Below, piece after piece: positions 1 through 11,691 of a stretch of DNA of 64,000 nt; the first letter of the stretch is position 1; each line of letters starts with the position of its first letter. Position numbers and translations under genes: made by a program. Under the pieces are notes generated by a model. It was not told the DNA's origin, ran no database searches, and saw only the letters and a list, made by a program, of their open reading frames with translations. Origin of the DNA: Pollenia angustigena (taxonomy: Eukaryota > Arthropoda > Insecta > Diptera > Polleniidae); assembly GCA_930367215.1 (NCBI GenBank), contig OV884056.1, positions 92,577,285 through 92,641,284 of the forward strand, written 5' to 3'.

Positions 1-148
1 GGCCTTTAGAACCTATAAATTCACTGTTTTTTTTTTATTTACATAAGCTTTTAAAAAAGTGTTCTATGAGTCAAATTTCAATTCGTAAAGCTTTCTTGCT
101 ATAGCCCTATTCCCTCAATACTTAATGTACTTTTTGGTTAAGCCAATA

Positions 149-480
149 TCTACAAATATATATGTATATATATAAAAACGTTTGAGCCGTGTATGTGCCC
201 CTAAAACTCAAGAGCCGCTAGACCGATTGACACCAAACTTGGACAATAAATTACCTTATTCGGGCACCATGTTTCCCTTAAATTTAATCCCGATAGGTTT
301 CGCTGTTATTGTGATTATTTAAATTTGCTTTATTTATGGTACGAATTGGCTGAAATTAAAAAAAATATGTATTTATCTAACAAAAATAAGTTCCCTGGTA
401 TAATTTTGACCCGGTAGATAGCGCTGGGGTCAAGAAATGAACAAAATTCTCCAGCATTATTTTTTTAATTCTATTTAGAA
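149..480 (+). mobile_element. Helitron-like 5' region
   Basis: The stretch opens with TCTACAAATATATATG and then has wording typical of insect Helitron leaders (a call for rights such as GCCGCTAGACCGATTGACAC and CCAAACTTGG). No matching 3' hairpin with CTAG was tied to it, so its right end is unknown. Confidence 0.3.
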
Positions 481-514
481 AATCTTGAGTAGTGCCGGGA
501 CCAAACAGCTAATA

Positions 515-722
515 ATCTGGCCCGTTCTGCAAATCGCTTTTACTCAAATCACGTGATTTCAAATCACATGTGCCTGCTAAAATTACACGTGTGATATTTT
601 AGCGTCCCGTTTTTGTGTCTTTTGGTGTGATCTTCAATTGCCGAAAGCACACCGAGAAACACAAAAACGGTATGACTTTCAAAACACCACAAAATCACAC
701 GTGTGATTTCAAAAGGCCCGAA
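515..722. repeat. Palindromic MITE-like element
   Basis: A hairpin has arms at about 607-630 (CCGTTTTTGTGT...GGTGTG) and 647-670 (CACACC...ACACAAAAACGG). Several CACGTG-type palindromes and GGCCCG/GGCCC ends surround it. The exact ends and TSD are unresolved. The flanks 722-1180 show nothing recognisable. Confidence 0.4.
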
Positions 723-1182
723 TATAATAAAAATAACTTATAAAAAGAAAAAATTCTCACAATCTATTTTCGAAAAAAAGTCTTTACCAGTTACGGGACT
801 GTAGGAAAAGATAAACTCACTGTTTATTGTTGTGGTTTTTGTTTAAGCTTGATATTGCTAGAAGTCAAACTGGGGTTTATAATTTTTATTCGCTTAACAG
901 TTTTATTTATATTATATCTTTAGTTTTTCTTAAATCTTTGGATGAAGCTTCCTAACGATCTGGCCTAAGCAACCAGTGAAATGCGCATAGGAATAGCTTA
1001 TCCAATCAACAACAAATTTCAGTTTATCAATAGTATGAAATGGGAATAAAGCACATTTAAACGAAACCTTGTTAATTAGTTTGTTGAATCCCAAGAAAAA
1101 CTTTGATCGAAATAAGAAGTTTTAAATTAACAAATCGAAAAAGAACGATCTAGAGAACAATTCGGAGAAATTATGCTAACAT

Positions 1183-1538
1183 CCCTGCAAATAATAGGAC
1201 CAGTCAAAACACGCGTGTAGAGGGTAGTCCATAAGGGACCAGGACTAGTCCAAAAGTAACCCAAACGTGTGGAAAAAACCTGGTATATTTAACATTACGA
1301 TGTCCTAATGCGGGACCATATAATCCACCTTTGGACCACAAAGGAGTAGTTTTAAAACTACTCCATGGTATACTCAAGAGTTTTAGTTTTGAAGTCGTTT
1401 AAAAACGAAAGCATGTCGTTAAGAAACGAAGACATATCGTCTCACTAAAAACACTTTTTAACAATGACATGGTCCATGCTTGCATTACATCGGACCAGTC
1501 CATGGAGAAGTCCATTTTATCAAAATCAATTTTATTTG
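1183..1538 (-). mobile_element. MITE with CCCTGCAAATAA end, copy 1
   Basis: The left end CCCTGCAAATAATAGGACC equals the right end of the copy at 53352-53777 in inverse orientation. The two share the interior, including the self-complementary GGAGTAGTTTTAAAACTACTCC region and the repeated CATGGTCCATG. The other end stops near 1538 without the expected CAGGG. Confidence 0.6.
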
Positions 1539-2294
1539 AAGAGATATAACAGCCATGCCTGGATGCAGGGGCGGGCAAAATATTATCCTCCGCCCCCAAT
1601 ACGAAAAGTCTTTAAATCTCTTAAATATTTCTATTGCGTTGTGTGAAGAATGTTTGGTCACAGGCACAGCCGACACACCAAACTCCCCCTGAACCTCTTC
1701 CCCATAAATCGAGATTGTGTTATTCTTCGCTTTTTTGGTGAAGATGCTGTTCATCATATGAATTTTCATTCAAAAAACATTTTTGTTTGCATTTTTAAAA
1801 TTTTGTTGTATAAACGAAATTTTTCTTTAATTTTGGTTTATTTCATTTTTTGATAAACTGCACGGAAGATAACATGTTTCTTTTGGAATTATCAAATTAC
1901 TTTTTAGCAGAAATTTAATAATTTCTTGCAAGTTTTATTTTTCTGACATTGGGGTGGTAGAAACAGAGGTCTGGTGGATAAATACTAGGACGGGATACTT
2001 TAGGTCAATGGCTTTAGAGCAAACAAAACATTGGTCTTTTTGAGACAAAAACTTTGAGATATCATACTTTAAGATTCGACTGTCAATGCCAAGATATAAC
2101 GAATAATATAAAATTGCGACGTTCGTTAAAAAAATTTTTCGAAACAGCCTTGTAAAAATACTTCATATTAAAGCGTGCACGCCGAACTTTTTGTATTTGC
2201 TTGTAGGGTGGTACGCTCTAATGTTTATAAAATTGTTACGACAGTAACTTAAGTTAAGAATTAGTTGTAATTATTGTTTAAGAATTAGTTGTAA

Positions 2295-2489
2295 TCATAT
2301 ATATTATTTCTAAAGCACTTTTTTTTGTCGGTTGCAAATACCACCCATACCACCGCATCAAATTTAATGAATGATATCTCATTTTAAAGCTTATTTCTAA
2401 CACTAATGACGAAAAATAATTAGAAATTGAAAAATTAATATTTTCATTGATAAAAATTACGGTGCGAAATATTCGCACGGGTCATCTAG
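2295..2489 (+). mobile_element. Mini-Helitron, copy 1
   Basis: It starts TCATATATATT after an A and ends with the hairpin GTGCGAAATATTCGCAC followed by GGGTCATCTAG and then T. TC start, 3' hairpin, CTAG end and A|T insertion are Helitron hallmarks. It matches 52348-52627 but lacks about 88 bp of that copy. At 195 bp it is non-autonomous. Confidence 0.75.
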
Positions 2490-2711
2490 TTATTATTTAT
2501 CTTGTATTTATTAGTTGTTTTGTATTCATAAGTAATTTTATTAGTTTACATTGTTATTAAAAATTGCTACAATTTAGAACACTTCAATCCCAATGTGCAG
2601 AAAGTCCTAGAAATTACCGTTTAGAAAGCTTTAGTATAAGTGGTGAAATTATGTAAACATAAGTGCCGCCATAAATCATAATAGATGATAGAGTGGTGAA
2701 TAGTAAAGCCT

Positions 2712-2741
2712 CGAACCTTCGAGAAACATTTCGAATGTTCT
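2712..2741 (+). promoter_or_regulatory. Heat-shock element array
   Basis: Six contiguous pentamers in register read GAA, TTC, GAA, degenerate, GAA, TTC; the first three are CGAAC CTTCG AGAAA. Five of six match the alternating nGAAn/nTTCn rule for HSF binding. TATAAATA starts 18 bp downstream, similar to Drosophila hsp70 promoters. Confidence 0.65.
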
Positions 2742-3661
2742 CGATGGCTGAATTACAGTATAAATACTTGCGGCGGCTAGCATCAAAAAAACAGTATACG
2801 TTTGGACTTTGTCAAGTTTACTATAAACATTGAAGTGTGTTGGTTACAATAGTGAGTTGTAAATAAAAGCTGTAAATTACGGTTGTTAAAGTGACTAATT
2901 TCTTAATAAATAAGTGTTATACATTAAAGTGTTGTGTTTATTTGTTTTATTTGAATTGCAATAAAAGAACTCGAAACGGTTGTTATAAAGAAATAAACCA
3001 AAACGTTATTGAAAGGCAGTAACGTAACAATATAAACTATATATGTATATATAATTCGCACTTGTCCCTCTAAAGAGAGCAAACTCAAAATTTTTCATTA
3101 TTAATACGATTTCCGTATGACGTGCTAAATTCCCAATTTTTCATATTTGATATATACATTGGAATTTATTGTTGAGGGAACGCACTGTAAAAATCTACCT
3201 TTGTAGTATAATAGTATATATAAAAAGAAACCCGTTTTTTTGTCTCTACTAAAAATTTATAAATTTTGAGTTAACCCCCTTCAGAGGTACCAGTGAAAAT
3301 TATTGAGCTTAATCCCTTCGGTTAAGTATTATTAGTTGAAAAAATGATTTCTTTGAATAGGCGTGGCAATGCCCACTTTTCTAATTACATTATTGCATTA
3401 ATAGCGGAGCTAAGTGTGTGTACAAAGTTTTATAACGTCATTGCTCTAACAACATCGGTTATGTGCAAAATTTAAAATTTTTTTTATTGCACCCTTTGAA
3501 GCCTTTGTCCACCAAACCGTTTAATGATATCTTTACTGGTTCAGAAGTGAACAAAAGTAGCTTTGTGTAACCCATATACAAAATGTTCGTACAAAAACAT
3601 CTTTGTGTAAAAGTTCACTTAACTGTTTTTCACAACATATAGATTTTAACTAGTATTTCAG

Positions 3662-3814
3662 TTATTTTATGTCAAAAAAGGCTGCCCCGGTAGGCTTGCT
3701 GGCAGTAAGCTGTTCTATCAGTGCGATGGCTGCGTACTCAATGCCCGCCATAGTATTTGGTCTGTTTTACAACAACGAGCTGAAGGTCTTCGTTACTATT
3801 GCTCGGTTAATTAA
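3662..3814 (+). CDS. Candidate terminal exon, unassigned
   Basis: After the acceptor TAGTATTTCAG a 50-codon open frame includes GRLAGSKLFYQCDGCVLNAR and ends in TAA at 3812, with AATAAA at 3851-3856. The patch 3680-3800 is clearly GC-richer than its flanks. A second frame (ATG at 3669) is also open through most of it. I cannot assign a function; it may be a gene fragment carried by a transposon. Confidence 0.22.
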   Translation, partial: LFYVKKGCPGRLAGSKLFYQCDGCVLNARHSIWSVLQQRAEGLRYYCSVN

Positions 3815-4126
3815 GTTTAAACTTTATTTGGAATTGTATTAGTAACTCTTAATAAATTAATAATATATCAACATTCTATCGACCAACTCGTTTGTGTACG
3901 CTTCTTAAGCATCCCATGTGGACAAAAGACAAAAACAATGAAAAACTATTTTTCGATATTCTTCACTGTCAACACCACATAAAAAAACTTCATTCAGATG
4001 TTTTTTTCGGAGAGAACCATTGTGTGATTGTGGCTTTTTGATGGATAACTACTTTAACCATAGTATGGTTGCCGGTACCTATATTATGGTTTATAATCCG
4101 CAATATGTTAAAAAAAATTTTCGTTA

Positions 4127-4269
4127 GTCTGGGTTCACACTATGAAAGTAATCTTTCAGAAAGTCTGAGTTTATTGGTGAGAGGGGAGAGAATAATAGCA
4201 TGTTTTCCTCCCCTCTTACCAATAAACTCAGACTTTCTGAAAGAAAACTTTCATAGTGTGATCCCAGAC
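4127..4269. mobile_element. 143-bp foldback MITE, copy 1
   Basis: A near-perfect palindrome with TIR GTCTGGGTTCACACTATG. Copies at 54330-54472 and 62719-62861 are also exactly 143 bp. Flanks are TTA and TTT, consistent with a mutated 3-bp TSD of the PIF/Harbinger type. The region 4270-4900 holds only AT-rich repeats. Confidence 0.75.
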
Positions 4270-4904
4270 TTTGTAATAATTTTTTTGGAGGTGACCATAT
4301 TGTGAAATATGTTTAAATACATTTTCTTTTGGCTCATTTCCCATAATTAATTAGCATTAACCCTTTATTAGCCAGAACTTTTTTTTGGAATTGTGGTATG
4401 AAACACATTGTCCTTTTTGTCCAAAATACAAACTTAGTTCAGCAATAAAATCTCCTTTAAGAAGAGTCAAACTTTTTTTTTAATCGTCATTTTAGAAACA
4501 TGATTTTTTTTTTTTTTTTTGGGAAAAAATAACTTTTATATCAAAATTTCGAAATTTTAGTTTTTTAAAAATTCAAAAAAAATTGGAAAATGCAGCTAGG
4601 CTTCTAATTTTTTTGCAGACATATACAAAAGGAGCCATAAATGATTAAAATCTGTTAACAACTTTTGATTTCTAAGAAAGTGGAGTTAGAGGAAAGTATG
4701 TCTCGAAAAAATGTTAAAGACAAAAAACTAAATGAGGTCGGTCATATATTTTATCCCACTAGGGGCAACTCCTAGGCATTTATGGGACTTTTCTAGTCTG
4801 CCTTGAACATTTTGTATGGGAGCCCCCTTAAGCAATGGAGATAGCGCGTAGGTATGTTAGAAATAAATGATTGAGATGAAAAATAAAGTGGTGTTGGCCA
4901 TACA

Positions 4905-7130
4905 TTTATTTATTTATTTATTTAAGAAAAAAAATTGTAACTTCTACAACAAAACATCAGTCTTAAACAGTAGAAATCTAATGATGTTATTTTGGAAAAT
5001 TAAAAATAATAAACTTAAGTCTAGGTATGGTTATTACAAAATTGATATAGATAAAATTATTGTAATTAAACCAAACAAATAAATAAATAATGAAAAACTA
5101 CATGTCAAAATAACATAAATATATTTATAAAAAATCAAAAAATATTGAACTATAGAACTATACCGAACTATAAACAAACTTGTTGACTACGAATAATATT
5201 TAAATATTTCTTCCTTAAATTGTAACGCATTGCTGATTTCTTTTATTGTAGGAGTAGTAATATTATTCCAAAGACGTATTGCAAATATGAAAAATTGCCA
5301 TTCAGATATTAATGTGTGATGTCTGATTTGAATTAAATTTCTATTTCTTCTGAGTCGACTAAATTTTAAACGATTAAAAAGATGACCTGGCTCACGGGTG
5401 GTTATAATTTTGTGAAGAAATACTAAAGTTCTTATTTTCAGTAAATCTTCAAAAAGTACCCCGAATATTTTTTTAGAGTAAGGTGTTATACTAATGTAAG
5501 TACCATTTATGTTATAATTTCTGATCCCGTAAACGTACCTTGCAATGTTGTTATATGTGACGGTCAATTTAGATTTACTGGTTTCATCACAACTTGCAAA
5601 AATCTCACATCCGTAGGTTAAAATTGGTATCAAATATGTCTTAGCAAGTAATAAGCGTATTTTCAATGGGGTGCAATATTGAGTAGGCCATAGGGTTCTT
5701 AGCATCGAATATGTTTTACCACAGGCAGCTATAACGTGATCAGACGAGGTTAAAGTGTTATTAAAAATTACACCAAGATTTTTTGCTTTATCTACGATTT
5801 CAATCCGTTGGTTTTTAATAAAAATGTTGGGATTATCAATAATTTTCTGTGTTCTTTTACGTATTACAATGCATTTCGATTTGGTAGGATTTAAACTTAA
5901 CCCGTTAACAGCAGCCCAATGTGAAACCCGTTGTAAGTCTTGATTAAGTCTTGCAGTACATTCATCTAAGTTCCCTTTTTTGTTACTTATGTACAATTGT
6001 ACGTCATCGGCATACATTCTAATGTTGCAATGGAGCAACTGTTCAGGAAGATCGTTTGCGTAAATGGAGAAAAGGAGAGGACCTAGAATGGATCCCTGGG
6101 GAACACCCCTGACAACAGGAAGAAAATTTGAGATAGTTGAAGGACTAGTTTCAACACACTGGACACGATCTTTAAGATATGAATCAATCTAATGGATGTT
6201 GATGAAAAATTCATCATTTTCTCCAGTTTTTGAATAAGTATTGTGTGGTCAACGGTATCAAAAGCCTTTGAATGATCCAACAGTACTAAATATGCAACGC
6301 ACCCATCGTCAATTTCCTTTCTAAGATCTTCTGCTACATCAGTTAGAGCAGTAATACAGCTATGTTTGGCCCGAAAGCCAGATTGTTGATCGGTCAATAA
6401 TTTACTATCATTTATATAATTAGTTATCTGTTTATGTTAAAGTTTCTCGAAAGCCTTTGAGAGATAAGGTAATATAGCTATAGACCGATATTCAGTGGAT
6501 GATTTTGGTATTGGAATAATTTTTGCCTGTTTCCATCTTAGTGGATAAGTGCCTGCCATAATTATTTTATTGAAAATATGAGTGATAAATGGTAGTCGTG
6601 ACGGAAGAATAATTTTAAGGAAAGCGGGGTGTATACTTTCAATTCCTGTAGCTTTAGATTTAATGGAAATTGAGAACATCCAACTGGCTAACACATTCAA
6701 AATTAAAAGGGTTAGATGGGAGATTGGTTGCATGAAAATGGATATAATGGGTATGATCTGCTTGAGGCATGGGTATATTAACAAAGTTTGAATTTAATTC
6801 ATAAGGATCCGATATACTATTATCCTGCTTATTCTTATCTTTCACGATTCCAATTTCCCTAATAGTTTTCCAAGTATTTTTAGTACTAACCGAATTTTTA
6901 AACTTTTCAGAGTAGTATTTATATTTTGCGTTTTTAATGGTTTTGGTCACGATTTTTCTAGCATTGCGATAATTTTCGTGTAGATTATCAGTTTTAAAGC
7001 GTTTCCATCGAGAGTAAGCGTTGTCACGATCTACTATAAGGCGCTTTATTTCAGATGTGAACCACGGTTTCTGGCGGTTACTTATTTCCTTCGTTTAAAT
7101 TGGTACTATTACCTTATACAAGCTTTTTAT
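4905..7130 (-). mobile_element. Non-LTR retrotransposon (CR1/jockey-like), 5' truncated
   Basis: The minus strand encodes a broken reverse transcriptase. It starts near 7080 with a linker (NRQKPWFTSEIKRL), continues with SGFRAKHSC and LDHSKAFDTVDH (6397-6083), has GVPQGS across a frameshift near 6090, and reaches the catalytic MYADDVQLY (about 6017) and thumb in 6038-5187. Frameshifts separate the blocks, so it is dead. A (TTTA)n tract at 4905-4924 on the + strand is probably the (TAAA)n tail at its 3' end. No endonuclease domain is present. Confidence 0.85.
5187..6038 (-). pseudogene. Reverse transcriptase C-terminal part of LINE 1
   Basis: A 283-residue open frame beginning just before YADD, followed by LNQDLQRVSHWAAVNGLSLN and NPTKSKCIVI typical of non-LTR reverse transcriptases, then GVIFNNTL and ILTYGCEIF of the thumb. 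It makes the second strand of the palm; the preceding frame is shifted relative to this one. Confidence 0.85.
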
Positions 7131-7512
7131 ATTTTGTTCCAAGAATGCCAGCTGATCATTTACCGATAGCATGTAATAAACACAACCCCAGTCTATTTAA
7201 ATATACTCTTGTTCCAAAATGAGGTAATTAATCCGTCTAAAATTACGAAATTGAATAATGTTATTTGACCCATCTAGGGGCATCCTAGGCGCTGTAACGG
7301 CTAAATTTAAGAATTTCAACCATACCCATATGGGCATTTCCGTCAAAAGGTCCACCCACCGTGACCGACAATTTGAAAGTTATTAAAAGCTGATTATTTT
7401 ACTAATTTTATAGATTTACTCATAAATTTGTTCACTTAGATGAACAATCAATCTGCAAAATTGTGCAAACTTAATTTCTTATATGTGAGAATTTTTTATT
7501 TATGTTTTCTTT

Positions 7513-8440
7513 AATAAACTTTAATAAATTTTTGAGCCTTAGGTCTTTTTTTTATAAAAAACTTTTAACTTTTATTTAAAAACCAATATTTCGGCACTTC
7601 CTTGAGTGCCTTCTTCAGGGTTATTTTTTCTTTTACAAATTATAACAAATTTAACAATAAGTGACAAATTAAAAAATTTTTCTAATTCAAAAACAAAATA
7701 AAATATTTTTCAAATCAAACTTGATCTATTACAATATAAATAAATTTTTAACTTCCGTTTCTATTTTTATAAATTAAGTGTCTATAATTTTGTGCTACAT
7801 TTTCAGTGTCTGACTTGAAATTAATTCTAGAAATTGACGGAACCTTTATAATTTGTAACATTTCTAACATAAATCTACGTTTATAATTATTTTCTGTATT
7901 TAAAACCGTTGTATTTTCAATATCTGGATAATGGTTTAGATTAGCACAATGAGTTGATAAAGCTGTTTTTTGTGATGAAATATTTCTATATTTTTGATCT
8001 GATTTATGTCCTGCTATCCTAGTTCTTAGTTTATTTTTTGTTGTACCTATATATACTTTATTACACTGTCCACTATCATTACCCTTACATGGTATTTTAT
8101 AAACTATATTTGACATATCCATCTTCTTTACTTTGTCTTTCATTTTAGTAAATAGTTTACCTACTGTGTTAAAAGATTTATGAGCTATTTTGTATATTTT
8201 GCTATCATATATATTTGATTTTTCTAATCTTTCTGAAAATTTTGGTATGTATGTTACCGACTTAAAAATCCTCTGTTCTGTAATACTATTTCGGTTATTT
8301 AATCTACTATTTAATCTATTATGTTGAATTAATAAATCTGTTATTAATTGTTTAGGAAAGCTATTATCAGTTAAAATACCTGAAATCTTCCTTTTATTAT
8401 CTCTATGAAATTCTGAATCACTTATTTTTAGAACTCTTTC
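7513..8440 (-). mobile_element. Penelope-like element 3' end, left arm of inverted pair
   Basis: The minus strand is open from 8440 to 7748 (230 codons and stop). It encodes the end of the reverse transcriptase (SVTYIPKFSERLEK, KIAHKSFNTVGKLFTK) and a GIY-YIG endonuclease: IVYKIPC, CNKVYIGTTKNKLRTRIAGH, then ALSTHCANLNH. This RT-plus-GIY-YIG order defines Penelope-like elements. It is 5' truncated. A hammerhead-like motif lies in its 3' region. It faces a near-identical copy at 8444-9260. Confidence 0.88.
7589..7618 (-). ncRNA. Hammerhead-ribozyme-like core (left arm)
   Basis: The minus-strand mirror of 9155-9184, with the same CTGAAGA, GGCACT/AGTGCC stem and GAAA. It has the same limits as the right-arm copy. 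Confidence 0.45.
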
Positions 8441-8443
8441 TTA

Positions 8444-9260
8444 ATTCAACATAATAGATTAAATAGTAGATTAAATAACCGAAATAGTATTACAGAACAG
8501 AGGATTTTTAAGTCGGTAACATACATACCAAAATTTTCAGAAAGATTAGAAAAATCAAATATATATGATAGCAAAATATACAAAATAGCTCATAAATCTT
8601 TTAACACAGTAGGTAAACTATTTACTAAAATGAAAGACAAAGTAAAGAAGATGGATATGTCAAATATAGTTTATAAAATACCATGTAAGGGTAATGATAG
8701 TGGACAGTGTAATAAAGTATATATAGGTACAACAAAAAATAAACTAAGAACTAGGATAGCAGGACATAAATCAGATCAAAAATATAGAAATATTTCATCA
8801 CAAAAAACAGCTTTATCAACTCATTGTGCTAATCTAAACCATTATCCAGATTTTGAAAATACAACTGTTTTAAATACAGAAAATAATTATAAACGTAGAT
8901 TTATGTTAGAAATGTTACAAATTATAAAGGTTCCGTCAATTTCTAGAATTAATTTCAAGTCAGACACTGAAAATGTAGCACAAAATTATAGACACTTAAT
9001 TTATAAAAATAGAAACGGAAGTTAAAAATTTATTTATATTGTAATAGATCAAGTTTGATTTGAAAAATATTTTATTTTGTTTTTGAATTAGAAAAATTTT
9101 TTAATTTGTCACTTATTGTTAAATTTGTTATAATTTGTTAAAGAAAAAATAACCCTGAAGAAGGCACTCAAGGAAGTGCCGAAATATTGGTTTTTAAACA
9201 AAAGTTAAAAGTTTTTTATAAAAAAAAGACCTAAGGCTCAAAAATTTATTAAAGTTTAAA
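8444..9260 (+). mobile_element. Penelope-like element 3' end, right arm of inverted pair
   Basis: This is an almost exact inverted copy of 7513-8328. The frame is open from about 8447 to 9025 and matches the left arm except for an I-to-F change in NHYPDIENT. It is 5' truncated about 117 bp shorter than the left arm, so the two arms meet head-to-head at about 8441 with a unique spacer. The low divergence implies one recent event. Confidence 0.88.
9155..9184 (+). ncRNA. Hammerhead-ribozyme-like core (right arm)
   Basis: CTGAAGA is followed by a stem GGCACT...AGTGCC and then GAAA, the conserved CUGANGA - stem II - GAAA core order. Penelope-like elements are known to carry hammerhead ribozymes near their ends. 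Stem I, stem III and the UH cleavage triplet were not resolved by eye. Confidence 0.45.
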
Positions 9261-9269
9261 AAATAAAGG

Positions 9270-10550
9270 TCGAATAAAATACATAAGTTTTCTTTAATAT
9301 TTATCTTTCCTAAAAGAGGTGATATTTAATAAAAATTATTCCAAAAAAATTTTCTTACATGGTCTGTAATCTAAGGAAGAGTTCAAAGAGAAATCATTAT
9401 TCCGTTAAATTATTACGGAAAAAATTTCACGTTCGAAATGTCACGTATAAACCCAGATTATGGCTTAAAAAAAAGAAAATACGGAGATTTTGGAATCAAA
9501 CCAAGACATTTTAATGTTGCATTGCTACGTAAAATTCTGAAAGTAGTTTGACTAAAAAATTGGGCCATGTTTGGCTGAATTACACCTTTTTATACATGGC
9601 CACAAAAACTACTTCTGTTTTTTTCACGTTCGAACCGCTACTTCTTTTGCCATTATCTTTGACCTAGAATCGCGCCCCCCATATCCTTAAGCATAGATAA
9701 TAGTGTTTTCTTAGTGCTATAATTTAAGGGTTAAGATAACGTAAAAATATTTGTTGTTTAAAATGTTATTGCATTTTTGATGCGTACGACTGTCACGCTC
9801 AACAATTTGGAATTACCCATATGTGTTTTCACCCGGCAACTTAAGATGCCAGTGGGCATTCAACTGTGGTTTACTTCTTAACTTCAATTCCTTGGAAATT
9901 GTATATATAACGCTTTAGCAATTCTTTTAGTAAGCTTATGTCGTGAATAAGTTGTCAAAGAATGATTGCTGTAAAAATATATGATGTCTTAAATTCTACT
10001 AAGTCAAATGAAAGATAAAAAGGGGTGTATCAAAGGGGCTGCAAAATTTATTTTGCCAAGCCCTGAAATTAGACTGGTCATAATTTTCGTCATGATTGGA
10101 CGAGGCTTTCTCCCTTAATTCCCATTCATTCATTTATATGTCCGATTTATCGGATTCAACATATTCGCCTAATCTTTCGAAATTTATAATTCTTTAAAGT
10201 CCTTAAACTATTATATTATTACTTATTTAACTTTCCAAATAAAAATTTAAACACAGATATTGCTTAAAATATGCTAAATTTTAATAAAAATATTCAATTT
10301 TTCTCTAAACCAAAAGAGGCATGTGCTAAAAAAATTAAAAATAAATATTAAAAATGCTCCAACAAAATGAAAATTTGTAATAGCTGCCCAATGACCAAAA
10401 AGTCGACCTAAAGCCATGTTAACATTTATTCAATCAAACGTTTCACTTTAAAAATATGTTTATGCTAAGGTAACTACATAAAGCGGGGTTTTTGCTATCC
10501 TGAAAAAACAGGAAAAAAACATAGCTGATTTTGTCGTAGCAACGACGATA
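9270..10550. other. AT-rich intergenic DNA
   Basis: I see no coding frame, TIR pair or tandem array that I can support here. Some sequence resembles decayed interspersed repeats. Confidence 0.4.
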
Positions 10551-10554
10551 ACCC

Positions 10555-10862
10555 TGCGGCCACACGTTCAAGTTGTTCTTGATAGTCTTTTACATATACT
10601 GCTTGTCAAAATTTACATAAATTGAAAGCTGTGACGTAGGCTGCACTCAATTTGTAAGCAATTTACTTCCAAGATGTCAACAACAACAGAGACAAACTTG
10701 TACTCAGCTGTTAAATTGAAAGTAAATTGCCAAACAAATGGAAAGGTGACATTAAAAGCCATCTCGTGGTCAATTTAAAAAGTGTGAGTGTGTTAGTAAA
10801 AATCTGAGAGTGTATTGCAAATTGAAAGGAATTGAAAGGCAAAACTTGATCGTGTGGCCACC
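10555..10862. mobile_element. MITE with GGCCACACG ends
   Basis: Left end TGCGGCCACACGTTCAAGTT and right end AACTTGATCGTGTGGCCACC are inverted complements over about 20 bp. Related wording (GGCCACACATCAAGC) recurs at 61148. No clean TSD was found. The stretch 10863-11370 holds nothing recognisable. Confidence 0.55.
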
Positions 10863-11691
10863 AAGTAAGATACGGTTAAGTAAAAATAGTTTAAAAACAA
10901 TATATTTACTTTGAATAATTATGGCACAGCCCACTTTTCTAGTCATTATGTTGAGCTGACATAGGTAGCAAACGTTTCTGCAAAGTTTGATAAGAATCAG
11001 TATACAAAAAATCCCCCCCAAAAATAGTTTTCGCCAAAGAAACTCTTCGTTTGAACGATGGTGCGTTTTAATTTAATTTTGGAAACGTTTTCGAAACAAG
11101 ACCACCTTGATGAATGAATTCGCCTTGATTTAGGACATAATGACGATATGACTTAATAGCACACCTTGTGGTTCCCAAAATTATTTATCTGAAAACACGC
11201 TTTTCTTAAAGTACTTATAAAAATGCATCAAGCTATCATAAAATTTTAACGGCAATATTAGTAATAAAATGAGCTGGCAGCCCGGAAATCTTTGTTGTGC
11301 CCAAGGCCTTGGTTATGCCTTACAAATTATTTCTAGTGTATATTTTGGTTGTTAAATAAAATAACGAATGTACCCAGCGGGAAAAAGAAGGAGTACGGAG
11401 TCCTTCTAGAAGGCCTCTGTACCCCTTCTTTTGGATAAGCAAGGCCTTCTCGCTCCATTTCATACTCATATCTTTTTTACACGCGTTGTCATTGCGGAGA
11501 AGGCCTTTCGCTTTCCTTTCTTTCGCGCCAGAGCTTCTTAAAGGCATTCAAATAAATGGCTCTTAGATAGGGTAGCCAGGTTTTAAATTCGGAAAAACAG
11601 TACATTGAATACATAAAAACAGTACAATCAAGAAAATAACAGTACATTTTTTTTTGACGACAACATTACCATTTGTTTTAATAAGTAACCC

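Larger units (their letters stand above)
2234..3029 (+). mobile_element. Solo LTR with heat-shock-like promoter
   Basis: It begins TGTTACG and ends CGTAACA, a perfect 7-bp terminal inverted repeat of the TG...CA type. Inside are an in-phase heat-shock element array (2712-2741), TATAAATA at 2759, and AATAAA hexamers downstream of the predicted start, as in a U3-R-U5 layout. No gag or pol lies next to it. Flanks do not give a clean 4-5 bp TSD (AAAT versus ATAT). A mini-Helitron (2295-2489) interrupts U3. Confidence 0.6.
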
